Assembly: GCF_046630445.1 (NCBI RefSeq)
Contig: NC_092338.1
Coordinates: forward strand, 336,993,001 to 337,057,000
Length of the DNA: 64,000 bases
Source of the DNA: Rutidosis leptorrhynchoides
Taxonomy: Eukaryota > Streptophyta > Magnoliopsida > Asterales > Asteraceae
Direction: 5' to 3'
Below are positions 1 through 13,988 of the stretch, one piece after another; position 1 is the stretch's first letter; each line of letters starts with the position of its first letter. The notes under the pieces are model-generated. The model saw only the letters and a list, made by a program, of their open reading frames with translations. It did not search any database and was not told where the DNA came from. The translations under genes were made by a program, and so were the position numbers.

Positions 1-346
1 TAAGGGATTTTACGGCAAAGCCTAAAAATCTAGAAATAAAAATAACTATGGCAAATACTATGATTTAAAACTAAATACGAGCGAAAATTACAAATATTAC
101 GCTAAAACGAATAAAAAAAAGTACAAAATATAAAAATATACTTAAAGTTGTAAAAAGTACAATTTTATATTATTTATTTAATAAAACTATTAATTTTATA
201 AATTAATTAAACTAATTATAACTTAATAATACAAATTAAATAAATAACTAAACTAATTAATTAAATAAAACCCTAAAAACTAAATAATTAAATTAATTAA
301 ACCCTAATTTCGTATTAATTGCAGTCCTAGGTTGACCTGTCAGATT

Positions 347-398
347 GACCTCCGCGAGTGCGGTTAGGTCCAGTTCAAAAGCTCCGCGAGTCGCGGAG
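347..398. repeat. GC-rich hairpin motifs in AT-rich leader
   Basis: 347-370 folds as GACCT-CCGC, loop GAGT, GCGG-(TT)-AGGTC, a nine-pair stem with a two-base bulge. 382-398 is CTCCGCG, loop AGT, CGCGGAG, a perfect seven-pair stem. Both stand out sharply against the AT-rich surroundings, and the core recurs in the LTR of the same element. Confidence 0.7.
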
Positions 399-748
399 GG
401 TCAAATTTAGGCTGAAAAGGGGTTCGTTTTTGCACAGGTTCAGTTTTTTTCTTTTTATCTTTTTTTTTTGTTTTTCTGTTTTATCAAATATATATAAAAT
501 ATAAATATAACTAAATATTTTTATAAAACAATAAAATACTTATTTTTAAACTCAAAAGTAAAAATACTTTTTTTTATAAACTTTATATATTTTTTTAACA
601 AACTCTTTTTGTATTTTTATATTTTTATATTTTTATATTTAAAAAAAAACTTATATTTTTATACGAAGGACTTAATAAAAACTTTTACAAAATTATATAA
701 TTATTATATTTTTTTATATCATTAGCGTTGCGCTTTCGGCGTTTAAGT

Positions 749-766
749 TCCCTGGCAGCGGCGCCA
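749..766 (-). promoter_or_regulatory. Primer-binding site, tRNA-Asp type
   Basis: The minus strand reads TGGCGCCGCTGCCAGGGA. It differs from the usual TGGCGCCGTTGCCGGGGA at two positions, and it lies 8 nt inside the LTR end. Confidence 0.75.
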
Positions 767-774
767 AAAATACT

Positions 775-2864
775 TGATGTTATGCGAGGTGTATATGAAA
801 TAGCTTTATTTTTACTAGGAAATACTATTAAATACGATATAATTTTACACAAGATATTTATTTATTTATAGAATGGATATACCTAAACCTTGCTACAACA
901 CTTATAGGCAGTGTACCTAATCGTACAGTAGTGTAGTTTTTAGTAAGTCCGGTTCGTTCCACAGGGAAATCTTTAAACAAAGCTTAACGCTATATTAGTT
1001 TTAATTTATAAAAATACAAATATATATATAAGTAATATTATTATTATAAAGGGGGGTTTTTACCGTTTAATGACCGGTTTGTCGATTTTAAAAACTTTAG
1101 TCGCAGTTAAAACCTAATGTAAAATATTAAATAAATAAAAGACTTAATTTAAAGCGTAAAGTAAATAATGATAATGAAATTGCAATAAATAAAAGTGCGA
1201 TAATATAAACTTGCGATAATTAAAAAGTACGATAATTAAAAGTGCAATTAAATACAATGACAATAAATAAAAGTGCGATAATTAGAAGTGCAATTAAATA
1301 TAATGACAATAAATAAAAGTGCGATAATTAGAAGTGCAATTAAATATAATGACAATAAATAAAAGTGCGATAATTAGAAGTGCAATTAAATATGAAAATA
1401 AAGGAATTATGCTTATTTAAACTTCCGTAATCATGATTTTTGACGAGTTGATTTTAGTTTTATGCCCATGGGTTAATTGTCCTTTGTCCTGGATTATTTA
1501 ATATGTCCGTCTGGTTTTTGTCCATAACAGTCCATCAGTCATAAATATAAAGTGCGAGTGTCCTCGTCAAAGTATCCTTATACCCGAAGTCAAATATTCC
1601 AACTAATTGAGGACTTAAACTGTAACAAGATTTTAATACTTTGTTTAATAATTACACCAGGTTATCGACTGCGTGTAACCCAAGGTTTTAATACTTTGTT
1701 ATCAATTATGCCAAGTGTCCTTGTACATAATTTCACCCCTGTTTTAATAATTCCATAGACTATTAATCCATTCCCGTGTTCGGTTAAATGAACGATTATT
1801 CATACATATAAATATCCCACCCATCGTGTCCGATTGAGTGTATATGGTTATTTATTGGTACGTCAAATTATAAATCTTTATATTAAAATTCACAAACTAT
1901 CATTTAGTTAAACAAATATAAAGCCCATTAATAGCCCATAGTCTAATTTCCACAAGTGTCGTTCTTTTGTCCAAACCCCAATTATGGTACAAAGCCCAAT
2001 TACCCAAATTTAATATTTAGTCAGACATCACGATTACTTCGGCATTAAATAAGCATAATAATAATTTAGCTACGAGACATTAATGAAAATAACATAAACA
2101 TAACTTACAGTGGGTATTAATAGCGTAGCGGTATACGGACAGAGTTTCAACTTACAAAACCTTAAAACATTCGACTAATCGAACCTTATTATTATCACTA
2201 ACTTAAAATTAAAATTACAAATTATGATTACGATTTGGAGTGACACTTGATACATAAATTGGGTAAAGAAAATATAAATATAAATATAAATATATATCCG
2301 TATCTAAAATCGTTGAACTGCATCCCTTTTTATAGGAAATGGGACCTCCGCGAGTGCGGTCCCTTTTGTTCTTCAGATCTCCGCGAGTGCGGTCCCCTCA
2401 ATTTCAGCTCACCAAACAAAGGATCCAAGGCTGCCGACGGTTTTTATTATAAATATAATATAAATATATAATTTATATAATTAATTATATATTATATTAT
2501 ATTTATATACATAGTTAATTTATTATTTCCGATCCGTTGTGTCGTACGTTGAAAGTTGGTTCATGTCCCGGTTCCGAATTTTCGAACGTCCTTTCGTATG
2601 ATTTAATATCTTGTACTTTGCGTTTTGCGGTTTGTACTCTTGTCATTTTTAGGCGTTCCTCATCAATAGTTTGAACCTCTTTGCTTATACTTTGTACTTT
2701 TTAGCTTTTTGGTCGTTTGCGTCTTCAATTTGTCGAATCTGCCTTTTGTCTTCACCTTTTAATATTTAAACGAATATTCCTTGTAAATAGGACAACTGCA
2801 ACTAAAAGCTTGTCTTTCTTGAAGGATAATGCTATGAAATATATGTTCGTTTTTAGCATTATCA
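775..2864 (-). repeat. 5' LTR of the tRNA-Asp-primed element
   Basis: A 2090-bp LTR bounded by TG...CA in minus orientation, followed directly by the primer-binding site. It is very AT-rich and holds a three-copy 46-bp tandem repeat (1258-1395) and two CCGCGAGTGCGG motifs (2349-2360 and 2381-2392). The partner LTR is off the left edge, so the ends rest on the primer site and on the junction with the interrupted LTR. Confidence 0.7.
1258..1395. repeat. 46-bp tandem repeat, three copies
   Basis: A unit starting TGACAATAAATAAAAGTGCG recurs at about 1258, 1304 and 1350 with almost no change. A degenerate copy lies just upstream (about 1190-1257). It is inside the LTR and has no coding potential. 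Confidence 0.85.
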
Positions 2865-3807
2865 TATGCTTCAACTTAATCCATTTTAAGTTTATAAACC
2901 TTATTAAATCGGCAATTGAGTCATAATCATCAACAAACTCTAATTTTGACTCTAGTCAAAATTAGTCAACCATAAGAACCCTAATGGTTTCCAAAACACC
3001 AATAATCACTAACACTAGTGATTATACACCATTTACAAGTCTTAAACATGGTTAAATCATTAACCAACCCAAAACCCGCCAAATATCAAAATAGCAAGTT
3101 TCCATAAACCCTCTTCATCAACCAAATGGGTTTTACAACTAACAATCTCAAACCCTAACTTGAATATCAAATCTAACAAATGAAATTCGGAGTTAGAACT
3201 TACCAATACTACCAAAACATAGCTAGGAGCGAGATGAACAACTTTAAAACCCGAGCTTTGGTGAGAATCCAACTCCTTCTTCTCCAATTCAAGCTCTCTC
3301 ACTCTAGAACCCTTCCTCTCTCTCTAGATATGGATGAGAGTGTTTGTGTGGGTGATAAATGAGCTCCAATGGAGTTCTAGATCAGTTTTGGTGACCCTAA
3401 ACCGACCCTAAATAAAAAGACCAAAGTACCCCTCATTTAAACCTTATAAAAAAGTTGAAAATTGCTTCTGACGCATTCGGAGCGCCGCGCCATAAGGTGG
3501 AGCACCGCTCCAACCTTCAGGTCAGTTTTCAGTTTCTTGTTTTGGCCATAACTTTTTGACCGTAGCTCCGTTTTCGATGAATCAAATATAGTTGGAAACG
3601 TAATAAGATTTTCTTTCCAATGGTAAGGCTTTGAAACATCAACTCAAACTTTATTTGGGGTTGAAAAGATAGTACACACCTTGTCAATTCAGACAACATC
3701 CAGTTTCCTTCGACGTTCGAGCAAGCAACAAGTACATGCTGCGTACACTTCATACACGCATCGTACACCATAAATACATTATGTACAATAAATATTTGGG
3801 TCTTACA
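2865..3807 (-). repeat. Left LTR of gag-only tandem, truncated
   Basis: Matches 8810-9537 plus 30311-30523 and 35509-36449 almost base for base, ending GGGTCTTACA. The first ~1.77 kb of the LTR is missing here because the tRNA-Asp element is inserted at 2864/2865. The ORF-like stretches it contains (for example 3060-3302) recur in the other LTR copies and are not genes. Confidence 0.9.
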
Positions 3808-4520
3808 ACTCTCCCCCACTTAAACTCGATCACGTCCTCGTGATCTTCTCCACTTAACCAATCTGGAACTACTCAACGGCCCTCAATCCTAAGTTCCAAT
3901 CCGAACTTTCCTAGACAATTCTTCCCAATGAATCACCTTTAACAACTAAAATCGTCACCCGCTATTTATCAAAACCACTATCCGAGCACTAAAACCTGCT
4001 CTTTTCCCCATATCGGGAAAAACTCAACCAATCTCGTACCGAGATATCAATTCCTTAGCATACCTTTACCAAGGACAACGCTAAAAGTGACCAAGTCTCA
4101 ACCTAAAGTCAACGATCCGAACGTTGAAGATCGAACCACATGAATCCTTACGGATTACACTTACCACTAAACATCCTTTGTAGTGCGCAATACAACCAAT
4201 ACGCCACTATCCTAACATCATAAGCAACGGCTAAAACCAAAATCGCCCAAAACGACTATGGCAACACTAAACCTAAGGTGTATAAAATCGACTATTGTCA
4301 CACCCGTAACAACATGTGAGCGAAACACGGCTATCGCCTCACTAATCCCACGACATTGTCCCCACGACCCCAACATCGTCATATAAAACCACCGTTAGTT
4401 CACACAACGTGGTCCTTACGACTCCACCATTGGCGTATAAAACAACCAATAGATCACACATCCAACAACATGAAGGCTGGCAGAAAACTACACGTGACCC
4501 ACTTCCCAAATCTCAACACC

Positions 4521-4781
4521 GGATGAAGTCAGCGGACCCCGTCAACGGTCATGCTTCACCGATATAACACTACACCCATGATGAAGTCAGCGGACCCCGA
4601 AGGTCATGCTTCACCAATCAACGATCTCATGATGAAGTCAGCGGACCCCGAAGGTCATGCTCCACCTATCAACGATCCCATGATGAAGTCAGCGGACCCT
4701 GAAGGTCATGCTTCATCAATCACCAATACCATGATGAAGTCAGCGGACCCCGAAGGTCATGCTTCATCAATCAACGCCCTT
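4521..4781. repeat. 51-bp hairpin-forming tandem repeat
   Basis: Four 51-bp units start at 4578, 4629, 4680 and 4731, after one divergent unit at 4521-4577. Each unit has GATGAAG ... GGACC-CCGAA-GGTC ... CTTCA(T/C)C. In the last two units the outer arms GATGAAG/CTTCATC and the inner GACC/GGTC are both complementary. In element-sense RNA the apex reads CC-UUCG-GG, a very stable tetraloop. The plus-strand ORF across the array arises only because 51 is divisible by 3. The array recurs at 31237-31497. Confidence 0.8.
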
Positions 4782-6018
4782 TTGGCCTCGAACGACGAGT
4801 AGCGTAACATCGCGCTCTGCTACGCCATAGTGAATCCTAACGGATACCACTAACCATTCACACAATCGAGCAAGAACCACCTATATCAAACATAGGCACA
4901 AAACATTAATTCTCTAAAAGAGGATCCGATACGCACATCCCTTAACCGATGGATTTCACCTTGCTCGCCATACCCGTCCATTATCTCTCAACGAGATTTA
5001 CCACATTACCACCTTGGTGATAATTCAAATCCAAAATCATAGGTACAATTTAACCAAAATTGTACTCTACCACAAATCGACCAAATCTAGCTCCCGACAC
5101 AAATTTCGGATCTACCAAAAGCGTTGTCCGAAATCTCACACTAAAACCTCCGCGTGCGGGAGTGTAACTCCCCCACTTGGAACTACGTTCCATAACCGCA
5201 TCTCGTACACCCGTACAATGCTACCAAAGGTAGACTTTACCAATAATTGGGTTCGCACGGCCCATCACCATGTCTTGCTTCAACTTTGAGCATACCAAGG
5301 ATCCTAACCTATCCTTAAACACTTCGAACGAAAAGTGTACCACAAATTACACGAACTATACACTCGCAATCATCCAATTGCTTTAGTTTGTCGAATTTCA
5401 CCCGATCACTCATGTACCTAAGGGTTTCACTTCGGTACCCTAAGTACAATGTAACCGCAACACAATCGGAGTCGAACACCACGCTAGTAGGTATAAAAAC
5501 GCACCTAATGTCGCGTCACGTAGACTTCTTTACCAACATACATCGAGATCAACACTCGATTTCAAGAGTTTCAATCCACCCGACGAACCTCATGGTTCAT
5601 CAACTTCAACACGAAAGCGAACACGCGCTTAACGACCGAACACCAAAACCCATTTCCATGATTTGGTAGAAACATTTCCCAAATACTAAGGAATGCTTGG
5701 TTGCACCAAGTCTTATGCCCTTCGCCCGACAATCAAACGTCACCATAGGGTACTTCCATTAGGAACGTCACCCATATCAATAACATGCACAACACCATTG
5801 AGACTTTAAGGGTCTCACTCAACCGAGCTTAACGACCCGATACCAACCAAAATGCTTAAGCACCCAAGGATTCGCACCATAGGATCAAGGCACAACACAC
5901 CACTTATACACTCTGCTGAGAGCAAACCGGAACCATAAACGTAAACCGCCCGCTTGCTACGAATTATCTCCAACGGAGAATAAAGTTTAACTAAGACTTA
6001 CGCACATACCGCATGTTA

Positions 6019-6606
6019 TTACAAACGAACAACATATAATTTCGTACTAAAAGTACCTGATGTAGAACTGTTGGGCTTCCGTGCTCCACTTCCCATCATG
6101 TATTCGCGCTCTAACCTCCTAACCCGATCGTCATGCGATTCGGAACACTCTGACTTTCGGTGTCCCTCCATCCGGCAAATGAAACACCTGATTGAGCCTA
6201 AAGGCACCACGGTACAATCTTGTGCCAAATGACCCCGTTCCCCACACTTAAAGCACGTAAGCTTGTAACCCTTCTTACTCTTCTTCTTCACATTCCCGAC
6301 GGCTTCAGGCGTACTTCGTGCCCTCTTACCATGAGCACCATGTAATCATAACCTTGCAAGTACATCTTCATCATCACTACCTCGAGGTTTGGGAAACCTC
6401 TTTTCAAACTCTTCCTTTACAACTTTAGTCACTTGGTCTCGGACCATTTTCGTCATTTGTCCTTCGACCAACTCCTTGGTTACTTCCCTAACTTTGCCGG
6501 TGAAAACCGAGACATATTGTTCAAACACGGCCTCAATCTTTAACATTAACTCATCCTTCCCTTCGTGAATAGGCTCACTCGTTCCGCATCCATCTTCCGT
6601 TTTCAT
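6019..6606 (-). pseudogene. Gag-like zinc-knuckle gene, left copy, broken by a nonsense codon
   Basis: The minus-strand frame from ATG 6606 encodes an acidic, coiled-coil-prone N-terminal part, then two CCHC zinc knuckles (CFKCGERGHLAQDC and CFICRMEGHRKSEC). It is cut at 6346-6348, where a Gly codon present in the right-hand copy (GGA) has become TGA. The rest stays open to 6019. The knuckles would bind element RNA during packaging. No capsid domain or protease is recognisable, so gag-like rests on the knuckles and on position. Unlike the right copy, this one keeps all four metal ligands of the first knuckle. Confidence 0.8.
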
Positions 6607-7030
6607 TCTAAGGAATGCAAACGATTAGATCACGAACGTATAAACCACACGCACAACACCGTCCCATCTTGCTAAACACTCATCGTACATCACTTGTTAG
6701 ACACGATTTGCACTCGTAATAAGGTTTGCAAGTCCTTATTACACATACACGCCGTATCAACTTGTTAGTACAACGACCGCCTCGCTCGATGATATAAGCA
6801 AACACAAACAAAATTCTACACGATAAAAACACACGCGAGAATTATTATCACAACACAATAATATATTAATAATATCCGCATTACTAATATAAACGTTAGT
6901 CCACTTACAAACAAGGCACTAACTATAACCCATTCCGACCCGTAATCCTACAAGTCTCGCAACAACTTAAGCATATACAGAAGTCTAAGTCTAGGCACCT
7001 ATCTCAAGTCACCTAAATCCCTTAGACCAT

Positions 7031-7042
7031 GCTCTGATACCA
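7031..7042 (-). promoter_or_regulatory. Primer-binding site, initiator tRNA-Met
   Basis: The minus strand reads TGGTATCAGAGC two bases inside the LTR end at 7045. This is the standard match to the 3' end of plant initiator tRNA-Met. Confidence 0.9.
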
Positions 7043-7760
7043 CTTGTAACAACCCAACCCGTTAACCAACCAATAACGCGGAATAAAAAAATTTCTTTGT
7101 GCAGCAAATGGCGCGGCGCGCCATGACCCCGCGCGGCGCGCAAAAGGGTCTGGACAGGCTGCTGTCCCAAAAAGTCCCAAATGCGAAAATGTTTGACCAC
7201 TTCCCGACACATTTAGACTAAACGGTTTTCACAACATATTATAATAGTTAAAACTAACACGTTCCATCAATAAAAAGGGTTTTACGACACCAGACCCACA
7301 TATGCCCAAATTACCCTTTAAGTACCAATTTCAAGTTTTCGACCACACGACTTTTAACAGAAAATAAAGCCGAGCATGGCGATTGGGGATACGCTACCCA
7401 ATCCTAATCAATCCAAAAGCAAGCCTTCTAAAGCAACAACGCGAGTCCACTAGTCCCACGCTTACCCGAGCCACCGCATCCATGCAAATCTATAAAAAGG
7501 TAAACAACGAGAGGGTAAGCTAACGCTTAGTGAGTGAGAATATACTACATACATATATATGCATAAAATGGAAACACTACACAAAACCAAATACCGCATA
7601 CCGGAGCATCCAAGCATAAAGGCAAGCTAGTCTAAGCATACCGTAAGATCACTAAGCAACGAGCTAAAGATACATCAACAAAATATAAGTTCACCAACAA
7701 CGATGTAAACAATGCCAATAAGCTACACCCGGAGGGTTAGCTACATCACGACAATACAAC

Positions 7761-7762
<2 letters not shown>

Positions 7763-7816
<54 letters not shown>
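7763..7816. repeat. (AT)n microsatellite
   Basis: An uninterrupted TA run in the middle LTR. The right LTR has only a short remnant at about 34490-34505, so it expanded or contracted after the copies separated. Confidence 0.95.
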
Positions 7817-7817
<1 letters not shown>

Positions 7818-7917
7818 CATAATTTGCTTACGCTTACAGCACAATAACCATGGTTAACCAATCGTACAAGGGAATGGCGCTCGCGAAAACGCCATCGGTG
7901 TTCATAACATCCGTTAG

Positions 7918-8158
7918 GGTACTTAACACCTCGTATCACTAGCCCCTAGGGTGGCACCTTAACACCTCGGCACTTCACCCCGAGTGGCATCTTAACACCT
8001 CGATGCTTCACTCATTATTTTACGGAGTGGTGTCTTAACACCTCGACACTACACCCCTAGGTGGCATCTTAACACCTCGATGCTTCACCCCGAGTGGCAT
8101 CTTAACACCTCGATGCTTCACTCATCACGTGAAACGTGGTGTCTTAGCACCTCGACAC
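7918..8158. repeat. Hairpin array with constant TTAACACCTC loop and changing arms
   Basis: Seven units carry TTAACACCTC (once TTAGCACCTC), each flanked by short arms: GGTAC/GTATC (7918-7937), GCACC/GGCAC (7954-7973, poor pairing), GCATC/GATGC (7987-8006), GTGTC/GACAC (8030-8049), GCATC/GATGC (8064-8083), GCATC/GATGC (8097-8116) and GTGTC/GACAC (8139-8158). Six of the seven can pair, allowing one G-T. CACTC/GAGTG pairs lie between some units. The right LTR repeats the array at 34615-34855 with the same length. Confidence 0.8.
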
Positions 8159-9532
8159 TACACATTTCACGCTACAACAAATAGATACATTATATACCTA
8201 CACATATAATTATTCCACTCACTATATTAACCCTTCGTCATTGGGGTTATATAAGTCCACATCACACGCCCATGTGATAACGTACACACAAAGTGTACAC
8301 CTCGCCAAAGTGGTCAACCAAAACGTACAACCGTGCCAATTGGACCTATACACAAGTCCAACAATTCCACTTATACGAGAAGCGAGCTCTATAAGCGAGA
8401 ACCCCTTCACCCGACCCGCACCCATCCTACACATACATATGCATATAGGATATTAACACTCACCTTGTTGCCTTGAAGAATGCTACCGAATAATCTGCAA
8501 TCGCTGACGGAATGTACCTAATCCATTTATCACATAACAAGTAACACAATTAGGGTGGATATACAAATCAACCCAAATTGACAACTAGTGCAATTTCGAC
8601 CCAAATGCACTTCCAAGCACAAACCGCACCCAAACTAACCAATAATCACTAACACAAGTGAGAATGGTCCTAATATGCCAATCAAACCCAATCATAGGTG
8701 TTAAACACCTATCTTGCCCAAAATGACACTTAAACCCTAATTTGACCCATAAGAAGTCAATATCACGCCATTAGCAAGTTTTGACACCAAAACATATTTA
8801 ACTCGGTTCTATGCTTCAACTTAATCCATTTTAAGTTTATAAACCTTATTAAATCGACAATTGGGTCATAATCATCAACAAACCCTAATTTTGACTCTAG
8901 TCAAAATTAGTCAACCATAAGAACCCTAATGGTTTCCAAAACACCAATAATCACTAACACTAGTGATTATACACCATTTACAAGTCTTAAACATGGTTAT
9001 ATCATTAACCAACCCAAAACCCGCCAAATATCAAAATAGCAAGTTTCTATAAACCCTCTTCATCAACCAAATGGGTTTTACAACTAACAATCTCAAACCC
9101 TAACTTGAATATCAAATCTAACAAATGAAATTTGGAGTTAGAACTTACCAATACTACCAAAACATAGCTAGGAGCGAGATGAACAACTTTAAAACCCGAG
9201 CTTTGGTGAGAATTCAACTCCTTCTCCAATTCAAGCTCTCTCACTCTAAAACCCTTCCTCTCTCTTTAGATATGGATGAGATTGTTTGTGTGGGTGAGAA
9301 ATGAGCTCCAATGGAGTTCTAGATCAGTTTTGGTGACCCTAAACCTACCCTAAATGAAAAGACCAAAGTACCCCTCATTTAAACCTTATAAAAAAGCTGA
9401 AAATTGCTTCTGACGCATTCGGAGCGCCGCGCCATAAGGTGGAGCGCCGCTCCAACCTTCAGGTCAGTTTTCAGTTTCTTGTTTTGGCCATAACTTTTTG
9501 ACCGTAGCTCCGTTTTCGATGAATCAAATATC

Positions 9533-9537
9533 GTTGG
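9533..9537. repeat. Target-site duplication GTTGG, left copy
   Basis: GTTGG lies directly before the element that starts TGTCATAACCC at 9538, and again at 30306-30310 after its end. Intact copies of the interrupted LTR have a single GTTGG (about 3592-3596). Confidence 0.95.
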
Positions 9538-12513
<2,976 letters not shown>

Positions 12514-12526
12514 GTACCTACCCGTT
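12514..12526 (-). promoter_or_regulatory. Polypurine tract of Tekay-like element
   Basis: The minus strand reads AACGGGTAGGTAC directly before the 3' LTR and follows a GGGACGAAATT motif. This is where plus-strand DNA synthesis would be primed. Confidence 0.8.
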
Positions 12527-12560
12527 AAATAAATTTCGTCCCGAAATTTTAAAATTGTAC

Positions 12561-13988
12561 CTATTTTGCGTTCTCGGGAAACAAATGTGGGTACTTTCGT
12601 TTCATCTGATCCTCTCATTCCCAAGTAAACTCGGGACCCCTTCGAGCATTCCAATGAACCTTAACAATCGGTATGTTGCTCTGCTTGAGTTGTTTAACTT
12701 CACGGTCCATGATTTCGACTGGTTCTTCTATGAATTGTAGTTTCTCGTCGACTTGGATTTCTTCAAGAGGAATGGTGAGATCTTCCTTTGCAAGACATTT
12801 CTTAAGGTTTGATACATGAAATGTATTATGTACACCGGCGAGTTGTTGCGGTAACTCGAGTCGATAAGCTACCGGTCCAATGCGTTCGATGATCTTGAAC
12901 GGGCCTACATACCTTGGGTTCAGTTTACCCCTTTTACCGAAACGTATTACACCTTTCCAAGGTGACACCTTTAACATAACCATGTCACCGATCTGAAACT
13001 CTAATGGTTTCCTTCGGACATCGGCGTAGCTCTTTTGGCGACTACGGGCAGTTTTCAATCTCTCCTTGATTTGTACTATCTTCTCAGTCGTTTCGTGTAT
13101 GATCTCGGGACCAGTTAATTGTCGATCTCCTACTTCATTCCAACAGATAGGGGATCTACACTTCCTTCCATAAAATGCTTCGAATGGTGCAGCTTTAATG
13201 CTCGCATGATAACTGTTATTATACGAGAATTCTGCTAATGGTAGATATTTATCCCATCCGTTTCCAAAATCGATCACACATGCCCTGAGCATGTCTTCAA
13301 GAGTCTGAATTGATCTTTCACTCTGCCCGTCAGTTTGTGGATGATATGCGGTGCTCATATCCAAACGAGTTCCCAGGGCCTCCTGTAGTGATTGCCAAAA
13401 CTTTGATGTAAATCTACTATCACGATCGGATATAATGGAAATAGGTATTCCATGCCTTGAAACAATTTCCTTTATGTATAATCGTAATAGTTTCTCCATT
13501 CTATCTGTTTCCTTTATAGGCAAGAAATGTGCAGATTTGGTAAGACGATCAACTATTACCCAAATGGTGTCATAACCCCAGGCAGTCTTAGGTAACTTTG
13601 TGATGAAATCCATGGTAATACCATCCCATTTCCATTCTGGGATTTCTGGTTGTTGAAGTAACCCTGACGGCTTCTGGTATTCTGCTTTGACTTTGGAACA
13701 AGTTAAACATTCCCCAACATATGTTGCAACATCTGTCTTTAAATTAGGCCACCAATAATGCGTCTTAAGATCTTGATACATCTTTCCAACTCCAGGATGT
13801 ATCGAGTATCTTGTCTTATGTGCCTCGTTCAATATCAACTTCCTTAATCCACCCAACTTTGGTACCCAAATACGGTTTGCAAAATATCGAATTCCGTCTT
13901 CCCGTATAACGAGTTGTTTCCCATACTTCTTCATTATTTCATTTCCTATGTTTTCTTTAGTAAGAGCTTCTCGTTGAGCCTCTTTGAT
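12561..13988 (-). pseudogene. Integrase with C-terminal chromodomain, one nonsense codon
   Basis: Continues the reverse transcriptase frame. In order it shows an HHCC zinc finger (a histidine pair near 13820-13780 and CLTCSKVK), and the catalytic core with first Asp in DFITKLP, second in ISDRDSRF and Glu in [14 protein letters not shown]-type module ([21 protein letters not shown] region) follows, then a chromodomain ending in [17 protein letters not shown] at 12615-12617 breaks the chromodomain; the frame then resumes with EDQMKRKYPHLF and ends at TAG 12561. The nested relative has Arg (CGC) at the equivalent position, so CGA-to-TGA is likely. Integrase inserts element DNA, and the chromodomain is thought to steer it to heterochromatin. 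The segment starts after a TAA at 13989-13991. Confidence 0.93.

Larger units (their letters stand above)
1..2864 (-). mobile_element. Partial Ty3/gypsy-type LTR retrotransposon primed by tRNA-Asp (5' end only)
   Basis: Seen: on the minus strand an LTR starts TGATAATGC at 2864 and ends ACATCA at 775. An 8-nt spacer follows, then TGGCGCCGCTGCCAGGGA (766-749), which closely matches the complement of a plant tRNA-Asp 3' end. Positions 1-748 are AT-rich leader with no credible ORF. Known: Athila/Tat-type Ty3/gypsy elements often use tRNA-Asp, so that clade is the best guess, but no protein is visible to confirm it. The element sits inside the left LTR of the gag-only tandem: uninterrupted copies of that LTR read straight through the junction (8805-8820, 35505-35520). 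TATGC at 2865-2869 would be one copy of the target duplication; the other lies outside the window. Confidence 0.72.
3808..7044 (-). mobile_element. Left internal region of gag-only element
   Basis: Runs from a polypurine tract (3808-3821, next to the left LTR) to an initiator-Met primer site (7031-7042). Apart from the broken gag-like gene (6019-6606) and the 51-bp repeat array (4521-4781), the 2.2 kb from 3808 to 6018 holds no ORF resembling a known retrotransposon protein. It matches 30524-33760 throughout with scattered single-base changes. Confidence 0.85.
7045..9537 (-). repeat. Middle LTR of gag-only tandem, first part
   Basis: Begins TGTAACAACCC at 7045 and is cut at 9537 by the Tekay-like element, continuing at 30311. 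It contains a GC-rich palindromic block near 7105-7145 (GGCGCGGCGCGCC and CGCGCGGCGCGC), an (AT)n run at 7763-7816, the hairpin array at 7918-8158, and the ~730-bp segment that also survives in the truncated left LTR. Confidence 0.9.

Noticed and set aside
3060..3362. Opposed ORFs of 60-80 codons repeated at 9047-9244 and 35701-36003
   Set aside because: They lie inside LTR copies and change with each LTR; treated as chance ORFs.
4551..4802. Plus-strand ORF with repeated MMKSADPEGHA units
   Set aside because: It is antisense to the element and open only because the 51-bp repeat length is divisible by three; no start context or homology.
7105..7145. GC-rich palindromes GGCGCGGCGCGCC as a CpG-island promoter
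   Set aside because: Too short and isolated to call a promoter; kept only as part of the palindrome theme.
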